Assembly: GCF_005870035.1 (NCBI RefSeq)
Contig: NZ_SWJG01000001.1
Location: 1,661,639 to 1,725,638 of the forward strand
Source of the DNA: Spirosoma lacussanchae
Lineage (GTDB): Bacteria > Bacteroidota > Bacteroidia > Cytophagales > Spirosomataceae
Direction: 5' to 3'
DNA length: 64,000 nt
A model generated the notes under the pieces. That model was not told where the DNA came from, searched no databases, and saw only the letters and a program-made list of their open reading frames with translations. How positions within the stretch are numbered: the stretch's first letter is position 1; the number at the start of each line of letters is the position of its first letter. A program made the translations under genes and the position numbers. Shown piece by piece: positions 43,564 through 52,847 of the stretch.

Positions 43564-44277
43564 ATGAAAAAATTACAACCGGATTGGTTTACGCACAATT
43601 GGCTTGACGCAGAGTACCAGAAGTATGTCTTGTTGGCATATCTGCAGGCGGTTCAGCAGAATTTTCTGGCCGATAAGCTCTGTCCTGACTTACCCGACTT
43701 ACGTAACCATTACGAAGCCGGTGTTCGGTTTTCGAGGGGCAAAGGTACGCTTAATGCCGCCTTTCCCAAACGAGCCACCGGTATTACCGGCCCGCCCCCT
43801 CGAATTGAATACAAATCTGAGGTAACGGACGACGAATTCATGGCCGAGATCGATGCCACCCTAAATTTCGCCCTGCCGCGCCTGCAGTCGACCCTCACCG
43901 AGGGGCAACAGCGATGGGCCGACATTGTGGCTACACTAACCCTGGCGCCTATAGGACTGATGCCGTTACGGCCCGAAGAAGGATACCTGCTGCTCCACGC
44001 CACCAACCAGCCCGAAACGCACGTTTACTACTTTTCGGTGACGCTGTATTCGCAGCAGGAACCCGGTGGCCGATTGGTGCAGTTCCGGTTCGTCGAAGCG
44101 ATTCGGAAGAGCCTGGCTACCACCTTCGAAAGCATCAAGCTAGACCTGATCCGGCGGCATCGGTACCTGCCGAACCCGGCCACTTTCATACTCGAAAGTC
44201 AACGGACTTACCCCATTCAGGAAACGCTGTTACCCATTGCCCGTCAGCTGCTGGCTTCCCAGGTCGGGCGAGCCTGA
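43564..44277 (+). CDS. conserved-looking protein of unknown function
   Basis: 237 residues from the ATG at 43564 (MKKLQPDWFTHNWLDAEYQKYVLLAYLQAV). A soluble protein with a helical N terminus, a central acidic part (VTDDEFMAEIDATLNFALP) and a beta-rich segment (PEEGYLLLHATNQPETHVYYF). The DAEYKKYVLLAYLQ-type start is familiar from uncharacterised Bacteroidota proteins, but I can assign no function. Transcribed away from groES; ends at a strong terminator. Confidence 0.75.
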   Translation: MKKLQPDWFTHNWLDAEYQKYVLLAYLQAVQQNFLADKLCPDLPDLRNHYEAGVRFSRGKGTLNAAFPKRATGITGPPPRIEYKSEVTDDEFMAEIDATLNFALPRLQSTLTEGQQRWADIVATLTLAPIGLMPLRPEEGYLLLHATNQPETHVYYFSVTLYSQQEPGGRLVQFRFVEAIRKSLATTFESIKLDLIRRHRYLPNPATFILESQRTYPIQETLLPIARQLLASQVGRA

Positions 44278-44313
44278 ACCGTCATCCTCACGTGTAATTA
44301 ATCTGTTTAACCA

Positions 44314-44346
44314 AAAAGAGCCCTGACACGACGTCAGGGCTCTTTT
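44314..44346. terminator. bidirectional terminator
   Basis: A perfect 14-base stem AAAAGAGCCCTGAC / GTCAGGGCTCTTTT with a 5-base loop, between the unknown gene at 43564 and the convergent secG. Confidence 0.85.
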
Positions 44347-44367
44347 CGTAGGCCGATACTGGCTATG

Positions 44368-44763
44368 TTATTTCTGGGGCGTCAGGGCCGAGGTCGACGC
44401 GCCGGGCGTGGCAGCACCCGGAACTGCCTGGCTTGGGGCCGCGCCCTGGGTAGCGGGCGCCGGAGCCGCGGCTCCCGGCAGCGTTTGGGTTTGTGCCCGG
44501 TCAACGTTAACGCTATTGACACCAGCTACTGCGTTGCGGTCAACGACAATGTAGGAAGCCAGCGAAAGAACCATAACGCCGATACCAAGGCCCCAGGTAA
44601 TCTGTTCGAGGAGATCCGTCGTTTTCTTGACGCCCATCAACTGGTTAGACCCTAAGCCACCAATTTCGCTGGTTAGTCCGCCCCCTTTCGAGTTCTGGAT
44701 CAGTACCACCAGGATCAGTAGTACGGTGAGAATGCAAATGAAGACAATAAGTGCCGTTATCAT
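44368..44763 (-). CDS. secG: preprotein translocase subunit SecG
   Basis: 131 residues with two membrane segments (about 3-22 and 52-72) separated by the SecG loop (VVLIQNSKGGGLTSEIGG). A long Ala/Pro/Thr/Gln-rich tail follows (about 85-131), longer than in E. coli but usual in this phylum. It is the last gene of the minus-strand cluster from miaB. It stabilises SecYEG during export. Confidence 0.92.
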   Translation of the reverse strand: MITALIVFICILTVLLILVVLIQNSKGGGLTSEIGGLGSNQLMGVKKTTDLLEQITWGLGIGVMVLSLASYIVVDRNAVAGVNSVNVDRAQTQTLPGAAAPAPATQGAAPSQAVPGAATPGASTSALTPQK

Positions 44764-44815
44764 GTAAAGAGTTTCTTAATTGGTTTAATGCGGTTTTCGG
44801 TGAACGACGACCCAC

Positions 44816-45652
44816 TTAGTTGCCTGTTGCCTTCTGCGCGCTCTCTAATTCACCGATTTTTGCCGCAAAGTACGCTTTTTTCTCCGGATTTTTTGCCATC
44901 AGCTTCTCGTAGATTTCGCGGGCCTTGGCATATTTTCCCTGTTTCTCCAGAATTTTCGCAAAACTTTCTGTCACCAGGCCACCTGCGCCACCAACTGGTT
45001 TATTGCGTTTGGTCAAATCTTCCTGCTCCAGCTGCTCACCGGGCCGGGTGCGGATCGGCGAGATACGCGGCTCGTTGCGGATGAAACTCTCGATCAGGTC
45101 GAGCTGACGCTGGCGCTCGATGTCTGCAGCCGATAGGGTCGGCTCGGCCGGTGCGGCTTCTGCAATCTGGGCCAGCTCGTTTTGCAGGTTGGTTTCGGCC
45201 AGCGTAGGGTCTTCGGGCGTTGGTACAGTGGCGGCTGGCTCCTCAACCGGCTGACCCGGTAAACGCAGCAGAGGCAGTTTGAGAAAACTGTCGCTCAGGC
45301 CCGCCTTGGATTTAAACAGCGCGTAACTTTCCTGCTGGTAATCGTCCGGGATGGGAACGTGTTTGGCTGATAACTCATTGAGCTTGGTCAGCAGATTTTC
45401 GGACCACTGAAATTCGTTGTCGATCAGTTTGCGCAGGGCATTCCGGCTGAGCGCATGGGCAGCTGCCTGCCGGATAAGCGATACCGTCTGAGGCTTCAGG
45501 TGTACCGAAGCGGCCTTGGCGGTCAGTGTATGAAGCGACTGGCAATAAGGATACTGTTGCAGGGTTTCCTGTAATTGTACGTAGTCGGTGGGGCTCAGGT
45601 CGTCAGGATGGGTGACCCAGTACGAGAATGTTTCTTTGTCAAGAGGCTGCAT
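44816..45652 (-). CDS. tetratricopeptide-like protein of unknown function in the secG cluster
   Basis: 278 residues. The N-terminal part (LSPTDYVQLQETLQQYPYCQSLHTLTAKAA) resembles a helical repeat, the middle is low-complexity (VEEPAATVPTPEDPTLAE) and the C-terminal TPR-like segment reads ILEKQGKYAKAREIYEKLMAKNPEK. No signal peptide, so probably cytosolic. It lies between lptE and secG, an arrangement found widely in Bacteroidota; this placement hints at a link to envelope biogenesis, but no function is known to me. Confidence 0.8.
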   Translation of the reverse strand: MQPLDKETFSYWVTHPDDLSPTDYVQLQETLQQYPYCQSLHTLTAKAASVHLKPQTVSLIRQAAAHALSRNALRKLIDNEFQWSENLLTKLNELSAKHVPIPDDYQQESYALFKSKAGLSDSFLKLPLLRLPGQPVEEPAATVPTPEDPTLAETNLQNELAQIAEAAPAEPTLSAADIERQRQLDLIESFIRNEPRISPIRTRPGEQLEQEDLTKRNKPVGGAGGLVTESFAKILEKQGKYAKAREIYEKLMAKNPEKKAYFAAKIGELESAQKATGN

Positions 45653-45736
45653 ACGGATGGGGGCGTCGGGCTAGGCGAAAGTAAGGATGAATGAGGAAAA
45701 ACGAATGATTTTATTGATCAATTCGTGAATCAGGCC

Positions 45737-46309
45737 TTACCAGTCGGCTGCCGTTTTATTGAATATATCGAGTACAATCTGGTCGAGGATTTTGGGTACC
45801 AGCCGGCTTTCGTTCTGGCTAAGCGTCTGGTTTTGCGGAAAATCCTGGTAAAACGAGAACGACTGCTCAAAGTTCTTGCTCTCGTCTTTGTTGTTGTAAA
45901 ATCGGGCCAGCACCGTAATCTGTAGTCGGTTAACGCCGGCCTGGTCAGAAGCCGTCGGTGCTACGGCCAGCAGGTCGTATCCGGTAATGTTACCTTCCAG
46001 CACCAGGTCACCGTTGCTGGGCAGCACTTTCAGGTTCGTGTAGCGCTGATAATACTCTTTGAGCTTTTCGTTGAACGTCAGGGGCAGGTTGGCCGGCCCA
46101 CCCGCCGTAGCCAGGGTGAAATTGTTGACTGTGACGGTCTTGATATCCGGCGACAGCGTTGTCCCCGTAAACGAATAGATACCGCAGGACTGCATGACGA
46201 CCGACGAAAGGAGCAGGCTGAACGACAACAGCACCCGCTTGAGCCACCTGGTCAGGTAGATCGACGAATCGATTGTCGATTCGCTGGCACTGGCGGACTC
46301 AGTCATCAT
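45737..46309 (-). CDS. lptE: LptE-like LPS-assembly lipoprotein
   Basis: 190 residues from the ATG at 46309, chosen because an ATG at 46333 lies inside the upstream gene. A hydrophobic stretch LLSFSLLLSSVVMQSCGIYSF contains the lipobox Cys; the mature part starts GIYSFTGTTLSPDIKTVTVNNF and continues with LQITVLARFYNN, as in Bacteroidota LptE proteins. The N-terminal extension before the hydrophobic part is unusually long (about 25 residues). LptE plugs the LptD barrel in the outer membrane. Cotranscription with the sigma-54 activator is likely. Confidence 0.88.
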   Translation of the reverse strand: MMTESASASESTIDSSIYLTRWLKRVLLSFSLLLSSVVMQSCGIYSFTGTTLSPDIKTVTVNNFTLATAGGPANLPLTFNEKLKEYYQRYTNLKVLPSNGDLVLEGNITGYDLLAVAPTASDQAGVNRLQITVLARFYNNKDESKNFEQSFSFYQDFPQNQTLSQNESRLVPKILDQIVLDIFNKTAADW

Positions 46310-46313
46310 GAAC

Positions 46314-47723
46314 TTACTCTTCATCAATTTCATACTGTTTGATTTTACGGTATAAGGTCCGTTCGGAGATTCCCAGGGCCTGGGCCGCGTATTTGCGTTT
46401 GTTGTTGTTCCGTCGGAGCGCTTTCAGGATCATTTCTTTCTCCTGCCGTTCTAGAGAAAGCGACTCGTCGTCTTCGGTTTCGTGGGTGACGTCTTCTATG
46501 GTTATATCGTTTACGTCGCCGTCTACATTGTCAAAAATCTGAACGGGCGGATGGCTGCCGTAGGTTTCGGCGGGCGGGGGCGTTGGCCGGAATGACGAAT
46601 CGACAGCCGGTCGGTTGCGGGGCGCGTCTGGCAGACCCAGACCCGACTGAGCGGCTCCATTCAGGGCCGGCAGGTAGCGCGGGGCGTTACCATCGGCAGC
46701 CGGGTCGGCATCGGGCGGAATGGAGTCGAACAGGTCGCGGTGGTTATGCAGAATCTGACGGCCGTCCTGTTCGTTACCCAGTACATCGCGCACGAGTCGT
46801 TTCAGGTCGTTCATATCCCGACGCATATCGAACAATACTTTGTAAAGCAGTTCGCGTTCCGAGAAGTTATCGCCCGCGGGGCCGCCGTTGCTCTGCGGAA
46901 ACAGGGCCAGCGTGCGGCTGGGTTGCTGTGACTGGGGCAGGTATTTGCCCAAGACATCGGCCTCAATGGGCTTGTTCTGCTCCGACTCCAGAATCGATAC
47001 CTGCTCGGCAATGTTTTTCAGTTGGCGGATATTGCCCGGAAACGGAAAGCTCATCAGCAACTGCTTGGCGCCTTCGGTCAGCTGCAGGGGCTTGATGCGG
47101 TAGCGTTCGGCAAAGTCGGTCGTGAACTTCCGGAACAGTAGTTCTATATCGCTGCCCCGCTCCCGCAGGGGAGGGACGTAGATCGGAACCGTGTTGAGCC
47201 GGTAATAGAGGTCTTCGCGAAACTTGCCTTTGTCGACGGCGTCCATCAGGTTGACGTTGGTAGCTGCCACAACCCGTACGTCGGTCTTCTGAGTCTTTGA
47301 CGAACCAACGCGGATAAACTCGCCGTTTTCCAGCACGCGCAGCAGGCGAGCCTGGGTCCCCAGCGGCATCTCACCGATTTCGTCCAGGAAGATGGTACCG
47401 CCGTTCGTTGTTTCGAAGTACCCTTTGCGCGAATCGACGGCGCCGGTGAACGATCCTTTTTCGTGACCAAACAGCTCGGAGTCGATCGTTCCTTCGGGTA
47501 TGGCTCCGCAGTTGATCGCTATGAACTGGCCGTGTTTCCGGGCGCTCAGGCTGTGAATGATCTTGGAGAACGATTCTTTACCGCTACCGCTTTCGCCCGT
47601 TATCAATACGGTCAGGTCAGTGGCCGCTACCTGCATCGCCACGTTGATGGCGTAGTTGAGCGCCGGTGCATTGCCAATGATGCCGAAGCGTTGCTTGACC
47701 GACTGGATTTCCTGTTGATTCAT
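46314..47723 (-). CDS. sigma-54-dependent transcriptional activator
   Basis: 469 residues. The AAA+ domain starts almost at the N terminus (about 15-250): Walker A TGESGSGKES, the sigma-54 contact loop GSFTGA (usual form GAFTGA), Walker B GGTIFLDEIGEMP, and R-finger region. A linker of about 130 residues with low-complexity segments precedes a Fis-type helix-turn-helix (ALRRNNNKRKYAAQALGISERTLYRKIKQY). No receiver or sensory domain is present, so activity must be set by level or by another protein. It lies between miaB and lptE, an order conserved in Bacteroidota. Confidence 0.93.
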   Translation of the reverse strand: MNQQEIQSVKQRFGIIGNAPALNYAINVAMQVAATDLTVLITGESGSGKESFSKIIHSLSARKHGQFIAINCGAIPEGTIDSELFGHEKGSFTGAVDSRKGYFETTNGGTIFLDEIGEMPLGTQARLLRVLENGEFIRVGSSKTQKTDVRVVAATNVNLMDAVDKGKFREDLYYRLNTVPIYVPPLRERGSDIELLFRKFTTDFAERYRIKPLQLTEGAKQLLMSFPFPGNIRQLKNIAEQVSILESEQNKPIEADVLGKYLPQSQQPSRTLALFPQSNGGPAGDNFSERELLYKVLFDMRRDMNDLKRLVRDVLGNEQDGRQILHNHRDLFDSIPPDADPAADGNAPRYLPALNGAAQSGLGLPDAPRNRPAVDSSFRPTPPPAETYGSHPPVQIFDNVDGDVNDITIEDVTHETEDDESLSLERQEKEMILKALRRNNNKRKYAAQALGISERTLYRKIKQYEIDEE

Positions 47724-47738
47724 AAGTCAATTCGGTTT

Positions 47739-47784
47739 CGGTACCGGGCTTTCAGCGAAGTACGTTTCTGAAGAGCCGGTACCG
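47739..47784 (-). terminator. hairpin between miaB and the sigma-54 activator gene
   Basis: An imperfect stem of about 16 base pairs, arms starting CGGTACCGG and ending CCGGTACCG, with a 12-base loop, seven bases after the miaB stop. It may attenuate readthrough; no T run follows. Confidence 0.4.
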
Positions 47785-47790
47785 TAAACG

Positions 47791-49230
47791 CTATACGATC
47801 TCGCCCCGCAGCGTAGCCGATGTACATTCGGTGACCAGCACGTTGACATACTGTCCTTTCTGGTACTGACCACGCGGAAAAACGACCATTTTGTTCTGAT
47901 CATTTCGACCACAGAGTTCGGCGTCTGACCGTTTCGAGGGGCCTTCGATCAATACCCGCTGTACCTGGCCGATGTGGCGCTGGTTGCGCTGGGCCGAGTG
48001 TTCCAGCTGCCGGGCAATGATTTCGTTCAGCCGCCGTTTTTTCACATCTTCGGCAATGTCGTCGGCGTATTTTTTGGCGGCTAGCGTGCCGGGGCGCTCG
48101 GAGTAGGCAAACATGTAGGCGTAATCGTACCGGACATAATCCATCAGCGATAGCGACTCCTGGTGTTCTTCTTCAGTTTCGGTGCAGAAGCCCGAGATCA
48201 TGTCGGTAGAAATGCCGCAGTCCTGCCCCAGAATTTCGCGTATCCGGTCGATCTTGCCGATGTACCAGGGGCGGTCATACGTCCGGTTCATCAGCTTCAG
48301 CACCCGGCTGTTACCGCTTTGGGCGGGGAGGTGAATATACTTGCAGATGTTATCATACCGGGCCATGGTGAACAGAACCTCGTCGGTAATGTCTTTGGGA
48401 TGCGAGGTACTGAACCGAATCCGGAGGTCGGGGTGGATCTGCGCTACCCGTTCGAGCAGGTTCGCAAACGTTACGGCCGACGCGGGCTGGGGAGCCGACT
48501 CTTCCGCTGTTTCGGTCCACTTGTAGCTATCTACGTTCTGACCCAGGAGGGTAACTTCGCGGTAGCCCTGGTCGAACAGATCCTGGCATTCGCGGACGAT
48601 GCTGTGCGGATCGCGGCTTCGCTCGCGACCACGGGTAAAGGGAACCACGCAGAAGCTGCACATATTGTCGCAGCCGCGCATGATGGATACGAAGGCTGTA
48701 ACCCCGTTGGAGTTGAGCCGGATCGGAGCAATGTCGGCGTAGGTTTCTTCGCGCGACAGAAAGACATTCACCGCTTTCTGACCCGACTCGGCTTCTTCGA
48801 CCAGCTTCGGTATATCGCGGTAGGCATCGGGCCCGGCCACGATGTCAACGACTTTTTCTTCTTCGAGCAGTTTGGTTTTCAGCCGCTCGGCCATGCAGCC
48901 CAGCATACCGACCAGCAGCTCGGGTTTCTGGCGCTTCAGCCCGGTCAGGTGCTTGAGCCGGTTGCGTACCTTCTGCTCGGCATTGTCACGAATAGCGCAG
49001 GTGTTGAGAAAGATGAGGTCGGCATCTTCGGCGGTAGAGGTTGTGGCAAAACCGGCGTTCCGCATGACGGCCGCTACAATCTCGCTATCGGCGAAATTCA
49101 TCTGGCACCCGTAGCTTTCGATATACAGCCGTTTTTTGCCAACGGCGAGTTCGTCTTCTGAGGTGCGCGGCTGGTCAATGCCTTCCTTGTCAGCCGGTTG
49201 TAATATGGTCAGTTCGGGGATGAGCGTCAT
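47791..49230 (-). CDS. miaB: tRNA (N6-isopentenyladenosine-37 C2) methylthiotransferase
   Basis: 479 residues. The N-terminal UPF0004 domain binds a Fe-S cluster ([37 protein letters not shown]), followed by radical SAM with [21 protein letters not shown] and a C-terminal TRAM domain ([10 protein letters not shown]). It converts i6A37 to ms2i6A37 in tRNAs reading UNN codons. First gene of the miaB-to-secG cluster. Confidence 0.96.
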   Translation of the reverse strand: MTLIPELTILQPADKEGIDQPRTSEDELAVGKKRLYIESYGCQMNFADSEIVAAVMRNAGFATTSTAEDADLIFLNTCAIRDNAEQKVRNRLKHLTGLKRQKPELLVGMLGCMAERLKTKLLEEEKVVDIVAGPDAYRDIPKLVEEAESGQKAVNVFLSREETYADIAPIRLNSNGVTAFVSIMRGCDNMCSFCVVPFTRGRERSRDPHSIVRECQDLFDQGYREVTLLGQNVDSYKWTETAEESAPQPASAVTFANLLERVAQIHPDLRIRFSTSHPKDITDEVLFTMARYDNICKYIHLPAQSGNSRVLKLMNRTYDRPWYIGKIDRIREILGQDCGISTDMISGFCTETEEEHQESLSLMDYVRYDYAYMFAYSERPGTLAAKKYADDIAEDVKKRRLNEIIARQLEHSAQRNQRHIGQVQRVLIEGPSKRSDAELCGRNDQNKMVVFPRGQYQKGQYVNVLVTECTSATLRGEIV

Positions 49231-49319
49231 GTGAAGTCAATCGGTTAACTAGCTGGCAGCCTGCGTGCCGCACCCGGTTGGTAGCCCGGGCTTGCTGTGT
49301 TTCTGGCCAGCTGAAGCCG

Positions 49320-49327
49320 CAAATTTA
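49320..49327 (-). promoter_or_regulatory. -7 promoter element for the miaB cluster
   Basis: TAAATTTG on the minus strand is an exact TAnnTTTG, giving a leader of about 80 bases. The surrounding 15 bases equal those at the aguA promoter. Confidence 0.45.
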
Positions 49328-49405
49328 CGAAGAAAACACCCGGCTTGCTGTCATTTTGGCAGAAAAAGCTGTTAAAAACTCCTAATAACCACGACACCCT
49401 GCTGG

Positions 49406-52081
49406 CTAAAAGGGGTAGCCAATGCCGAAGTTGATGACCAGCGGGTTAGGCCCTTTGGAGAGTTTACCGAGCGAGAATTTGGGCAGGATAAATCGATCGT
49501 CAACTGGCCGTCCCTCGGTGTCGATATACTGTCGGGCGGGGTCCCACAATTTAATGCCACCATCGAGCCGGATGATAAAGAACGAAAAGTCGAGTCTCAG
49601 CCCAACGCCCGTACCGACGGCAATTTGTGGGATAAAGGAATTGAACCGAAACTCACCCCGTTCGGTGCCGCTGGTGATGCCCGGCAGTCGCCAGACGTTA
49701 CCGGCGTCTATAAAGATGGCGCCGTCAATATCGGCCAGCAGCTTGAACAACCGCCCCCGGAGCTCGGCCGAGCCTTCGAGCAGCAAATCGCCAGGCCGTT
49801 CGAACGTATAGAGAAACTGGCCTTCCCGGCTGGGGTCCGGGTTGAGAGAGTTGGCCGCCGAAAAAAGCGGATACTCGCTACCCGGTCCTAACCGGCGGGG
49901 GAGCCAGGCCCTGATACTATTGCTCCCCCCGGCAAAGAATAGCTTTTCGTACGGAGCGGTTCTGCCCAATCCGTAGCCGAGTACGAGCCCGGTATTGATC
50001 CGAAACGCCAGGGTTGTTCGGGGGCGGAGCGGGATATAGTAGCGGTAGTCGACGTTGAAACGCAGGTATTTGTAATACTGTAAACCCGTTGAATCGGTTC
50101 GGTTGAAGAATCGATCTAACTGCTCAGGTTTGAACAGGTTCAGGGTTGTACCCCCTGACTCGACAACGGTACGCAAAAAGCTGGCCCGTCGGTTCTGACC
50201 AACCACGTTCGTATTGTAGGTGTAGGCAAAGCTGATTCCTGAGGCAAACGATCGCCTGAAACTAAGGTAAAGCGTACCGCCCTGAAAGCGGTTTGTGTCG
50301 AGCTGCGCCTGAAACTGGCGGCTTATATCGGCTTCGGTACCGGTACCTGCGTTGATCAGGTTCACGTCGGCAATCAGGAAGCTAAACTGTTTGGCAGGGG
50401 TGGTTTGCCAGTTGTACGCCATGGTCGCCCGCAGCAGAGATCGTCTGAAATCGGGTCGTATGGTGTTGGTAAAGCCCAAACTAACCTGCGTACGCGGATT
50501 GTAGGCGCTGAACCCAAACCGTACGCGGCCCGGAAACAGAATTTGCGGAAAGGTGAGCGAGGTAGTTACGCCCAGCTCCTGCGCCCGATAAACATCGCGC
50601 GTTGAACCGGTGGCCGCATTGGAGAATCCGGTTTGTGCCTCGAGGCCATAGCGGAAACTGGTTTCGAAGGTTTCGAGACCGCCGAAGAGGTTGCGCACCC
50701 GAAAGGTCAGGTTGGCAAACGGACCCGGAGTGGTGGTCTGGGTCTGGTACAGCACAAACAAACCACCCTCGAAGGTGTACTCGTACTTGTCGAGGGGAGA
50801 GGCCGTAATCAGGGTTCGCAGCCGTCGGTTAGTGGTGTCGGTGAAGTTGAGATTAACGAATTTAAACTGGTTCAGCAGGAAGAGCTGTCGCTGGGTTTCG
50901 CGGTAGTTGGTCTGGCTGTAGAGCGCCCCGGGCCGCATCCTGATTTTACTGTCGAGCAGGCGGGTCGAGATGCCACGGCCGTTGAGCAGATACAGAACGC
51001 CATTGCGCCGAACCGTGTCGAGCGCGACACTCCCCGGGGTCGATGCGCCGGGTGAGTCGGCGTTCGGGCTGATCTGAACGTCAACGTCGCCGATGCGGTA
51101 GACCGGATGGGCCGACTGCCCCGGCGGGTTCAGTACCTGAATGTAGAGATCGATGGCCCGTTGTACTGAATCTTCCTGCGGTACCCGAACAAACCGGCGG
51201 GTGGTATCGACATCGGTAGCGCGCACAAACTGCCGTGAAAAGGCGTAGTAGCCCTGATCGCGCAGCTGCGACTCGATCCGGACCCGCTCGGCCGAGAGAT
51301 TATCGAAGTCGAAGCGGGTGCCCGTTTGCAGGGGCGAGGCCGACAGCGATTGTCGCACCAGCGAGTCGACGCGCGGATCGGCAATTTCGTAGGTGATGGT
51401 ACGCAGGTAAAACGGCTCATTCTCCGTAACGCTGTAGCGAACCCGGATCTGTCGCCGGCGCAGGGTGTCGAGCCGATAAGCCGCTGATGCGTTGAAAAAC
51501 CCTTTGTTTTTCAGGTACTCCTGCATCTTGGTGGTATTGGTCTGGGCGTCGGCTTCGGCAAAATAGCTGGGCGGCTCACCCAGGTTGCGCATCAGCCAGT
51601 TGCCTTCTTCGGCTCGTACGCGAAGGCGCTTGAGCTGCCGGTCATACCGTCGGTTGAGCCGGCGTAGTTCGGCCGACGATTCGGTTCCGGCGCTGTTGAT
51701 CTGCTGGCTTTGCTGCTCAAATTCGTTAGTTTTGGCCTGAAACGCCTGTACGGCGGCTTCGCGGTTGTACCGGCGCTGGCCAAGCTGATAAAGCCAGAGG
51801 GGCGGGGTAACCGGAAGTCCCAGTATGCGCCGGTTGGGTTTTTGCGGAATCAGACTTTCCAGCTCATCGGCCGGAATGGTGCGGCTACCGCGAACCGTCT
51901 GAGCCGTCAGCAGGTACTCGCCGGTTCGCAGTTGTTTGGAACTCAGGCAACCGGATAAACCAATGATTATCGAATAGTAGAGGAGGTAGACCGAAGAACG
52001 ACGCCAGAACGCAGTACCTTCTGCCAACTTTTGTCGATCGATATGATGAATACGCTGCTCACTATCCACTCGCTGCTTCAT
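49406..52081 (-). CDS. tamL: BamA/TamA family outer membrane lipoprotein (TamL type)
   Basis: 891 residues. A hydrophobic stretch and lipobox (LLYYSIIIGLSGC, Cys45) mark it as a lipoprotein, the hallmark of Bacteroidota TamL, unlike TamA. POTRA-like domains follow (FFNASAAYRLDTLRRRQIRVRY at about 195-216) and a C-terminal BamA-type barrel (about 440-891) with LFFAGGSNSIRAWLPRRLGPG, which carries the family RGF/RGW-like motif, and IDAGNVWRLP. The 45-residue signal region is long; a TTG at 52027 would shorten it. TamL with TamB supports envelope biogenesis; tamB is not in the window. Confidence 0.9.
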   Translation of the reverse strand: MKQRVDSEQRIHHIDRQKLAEGTAFWRRSSVYLLYYSIIIGLSGCLSSKQLRTGEYLLTAQTVRGSRTIPADELESLIPQKPNRRILGLPVTPPLWLYQLGQRRYNREAAVQAFQAKTNEFEQQSQQINSAGTESSAELRRLNRRYDRQLKRLRVRAEEGNWLMRNLGEPPSYFAEADAQTNTTKMQEYLKNKGFFNASAAYRLDTLRRRQIRVRYSVTENEPFYLRTITYEIADPRVDSLVRQSLSASPLQTGTRFDFDNLSAERVRIESQLRDQGYYAFSRQFVRATDVDTTRRFVRVPQEDSVQRAIDLYIQVLNPPGQSAHPVYRIGDVDVQISPNADSPGASTPGSVALDTVRRNGVLYLLNGRGISTRLLDSKIRMRPGALYSQTNYRETQRQLFLLNQFKFVNLNFTDTTNRRLRTLITASPLDKYEYTFEGGLFVLYQTQTTTPGPFANLTFRVRNLFGGLETFETSFRYGLEAQTGFSNAATGSTRDVYRAQELGVTTSLTFPQILFPGRVRFGFSAYNPRTQVSLGFTNTIRPDFRRSLLRATMAYNWQTTPAKQFSFLIADVNLINAGTGTEADISRQFQAQLDTNRFQGGTLYLSFRRSFASGISFAYTYNTNVVGQNRRASFLRTVVESGGTTLNLFKPEQLDRFFNRTDSTGLQYYKYLRFNVDYRYYIPLRPRTTLAFRINTGLVLGYGLGRTAPYEKLFFAGGSNSIRAWLPRRLGPGSEYPLFSAANSLNPDPSREGQFLYTFERPGDLLLEGSAELRGRLFKLLADIDGAIFIDAGNVWRLPGITSGTERGEFRFNSFIPQIAVGTGVGLRLDFSFFIIRLDGGIKLWDPARQYIDTEGRPVDDRFILPKFSLGKLSKGPNPLVINFGIGYPF

Positions 52082-52847
52082 GCTGTCAAAAAGTCAATCG
52101 TCATTCATTCGGTCGCTGCACCAGAAAAAATACCGGCAGCAACATAGCGCATTCCTGGTCGAAGGGGCCAAGAGTGTGCAGGAAGTGCTGCTGTCCGATT
52201 TCCATACGGAACTGGTCGTGGCTACCGAAGGCTTCTACAAAGAAAACGCCCAGCTGACAGACCGCCAACGAACGCCCGTCGAAATCGCGTCGGTGGCCGA
52301 ACTCGAACGGGTCGGTACGCTCGAAAGCAACAACGCGGCCCTGGCTGTGGTCAGAACGAAAGAGAACCGCCCCTTAGTAGCCCAGGCCGGCGAAATAGCG
52401 TTAATTCTCGATGATATTCGGGATCCCGGTAACCTGGGCACAATCCTGCGCATTGCCGACTGGTACGGCGTTCGTAAAATTCTTTGCTCCGACACCACGG
52501 CCGATGTCTATAATCCGAAAGTGATCTCGGCCAGTAAAGGATCGTTTACGCGGGTAGCGTGGTGGTACGGAGACCTGACCTCTTTTCTGGAAACGACCGT
52601 CCTGCCGGCGCAGGCATCGGTCTACGGCGCTTTTCTGGACGGCGCCGATGTGCATATGCTGCCGTTCGGGTCGGGCGGCTATCTGGTTATGGGCAATGAA
52701 TCGAACGGCATACGGGCGGAGGTAGGGCGGTTTGTGACGGACCGGGTTACGATTCCGCGCTATGGCGACGCCGAATCGCTGAACGTCGGCATCGCTACGG
52801 CGGTGTTGCTCGATAACTGGCGACGAAGCCAGCCCCTACATAAATGA
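52080..52847 (+). CDS. TrmH/SpoU family RNA 2'-O-methyltransferase
   Basis: 255 residues. An N-terminal substrate-binding domain (FLVEGAKSVQEVL) precedes the SPOUT fold with knot motifs: motif 1 ILDDIRDPGNLGTILRIADW, motif 2 YLVMGNESNGI and motif 3 TIPRYGDAESLNVGIATAVLL. The pattern is that of 23S rRNA or tRNA 2'-O-ribose methyltransferases; the target nucleotide cannot be told. Its ATG overlaps the annotated ATG of tamL on the other strand (CATG). Confidence 0.93.
   Translation: MLSKSQSSFIRSLHQKKYRQQHSAFLVEGAKSVQEVLLSDFHTELVVATEGFYKENAQLTDRQRTPVEIASVAELERVGTLESNNAALAVVRTKENRPLVAQAGEIALILDDIRDPGNLGTILRIADWYGVRKILCSDTTADVYNPKVISASKGSFTRVAWWYGDLTSFLETTVLPAQASVYGAFLDGADVHMLPFGSGGYLVMGNESNGIRAEVGRFVTDRVTIPRYGDAESLNVGIATAVLLDNWRRSQPLHK

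Noticed and set aside
48163-49161. A 332-residue frame antisense to miaB
   Set aside because: The sense strand encodes a complete MiaB with all cysteine motifs; the antisense product resembles nothing.
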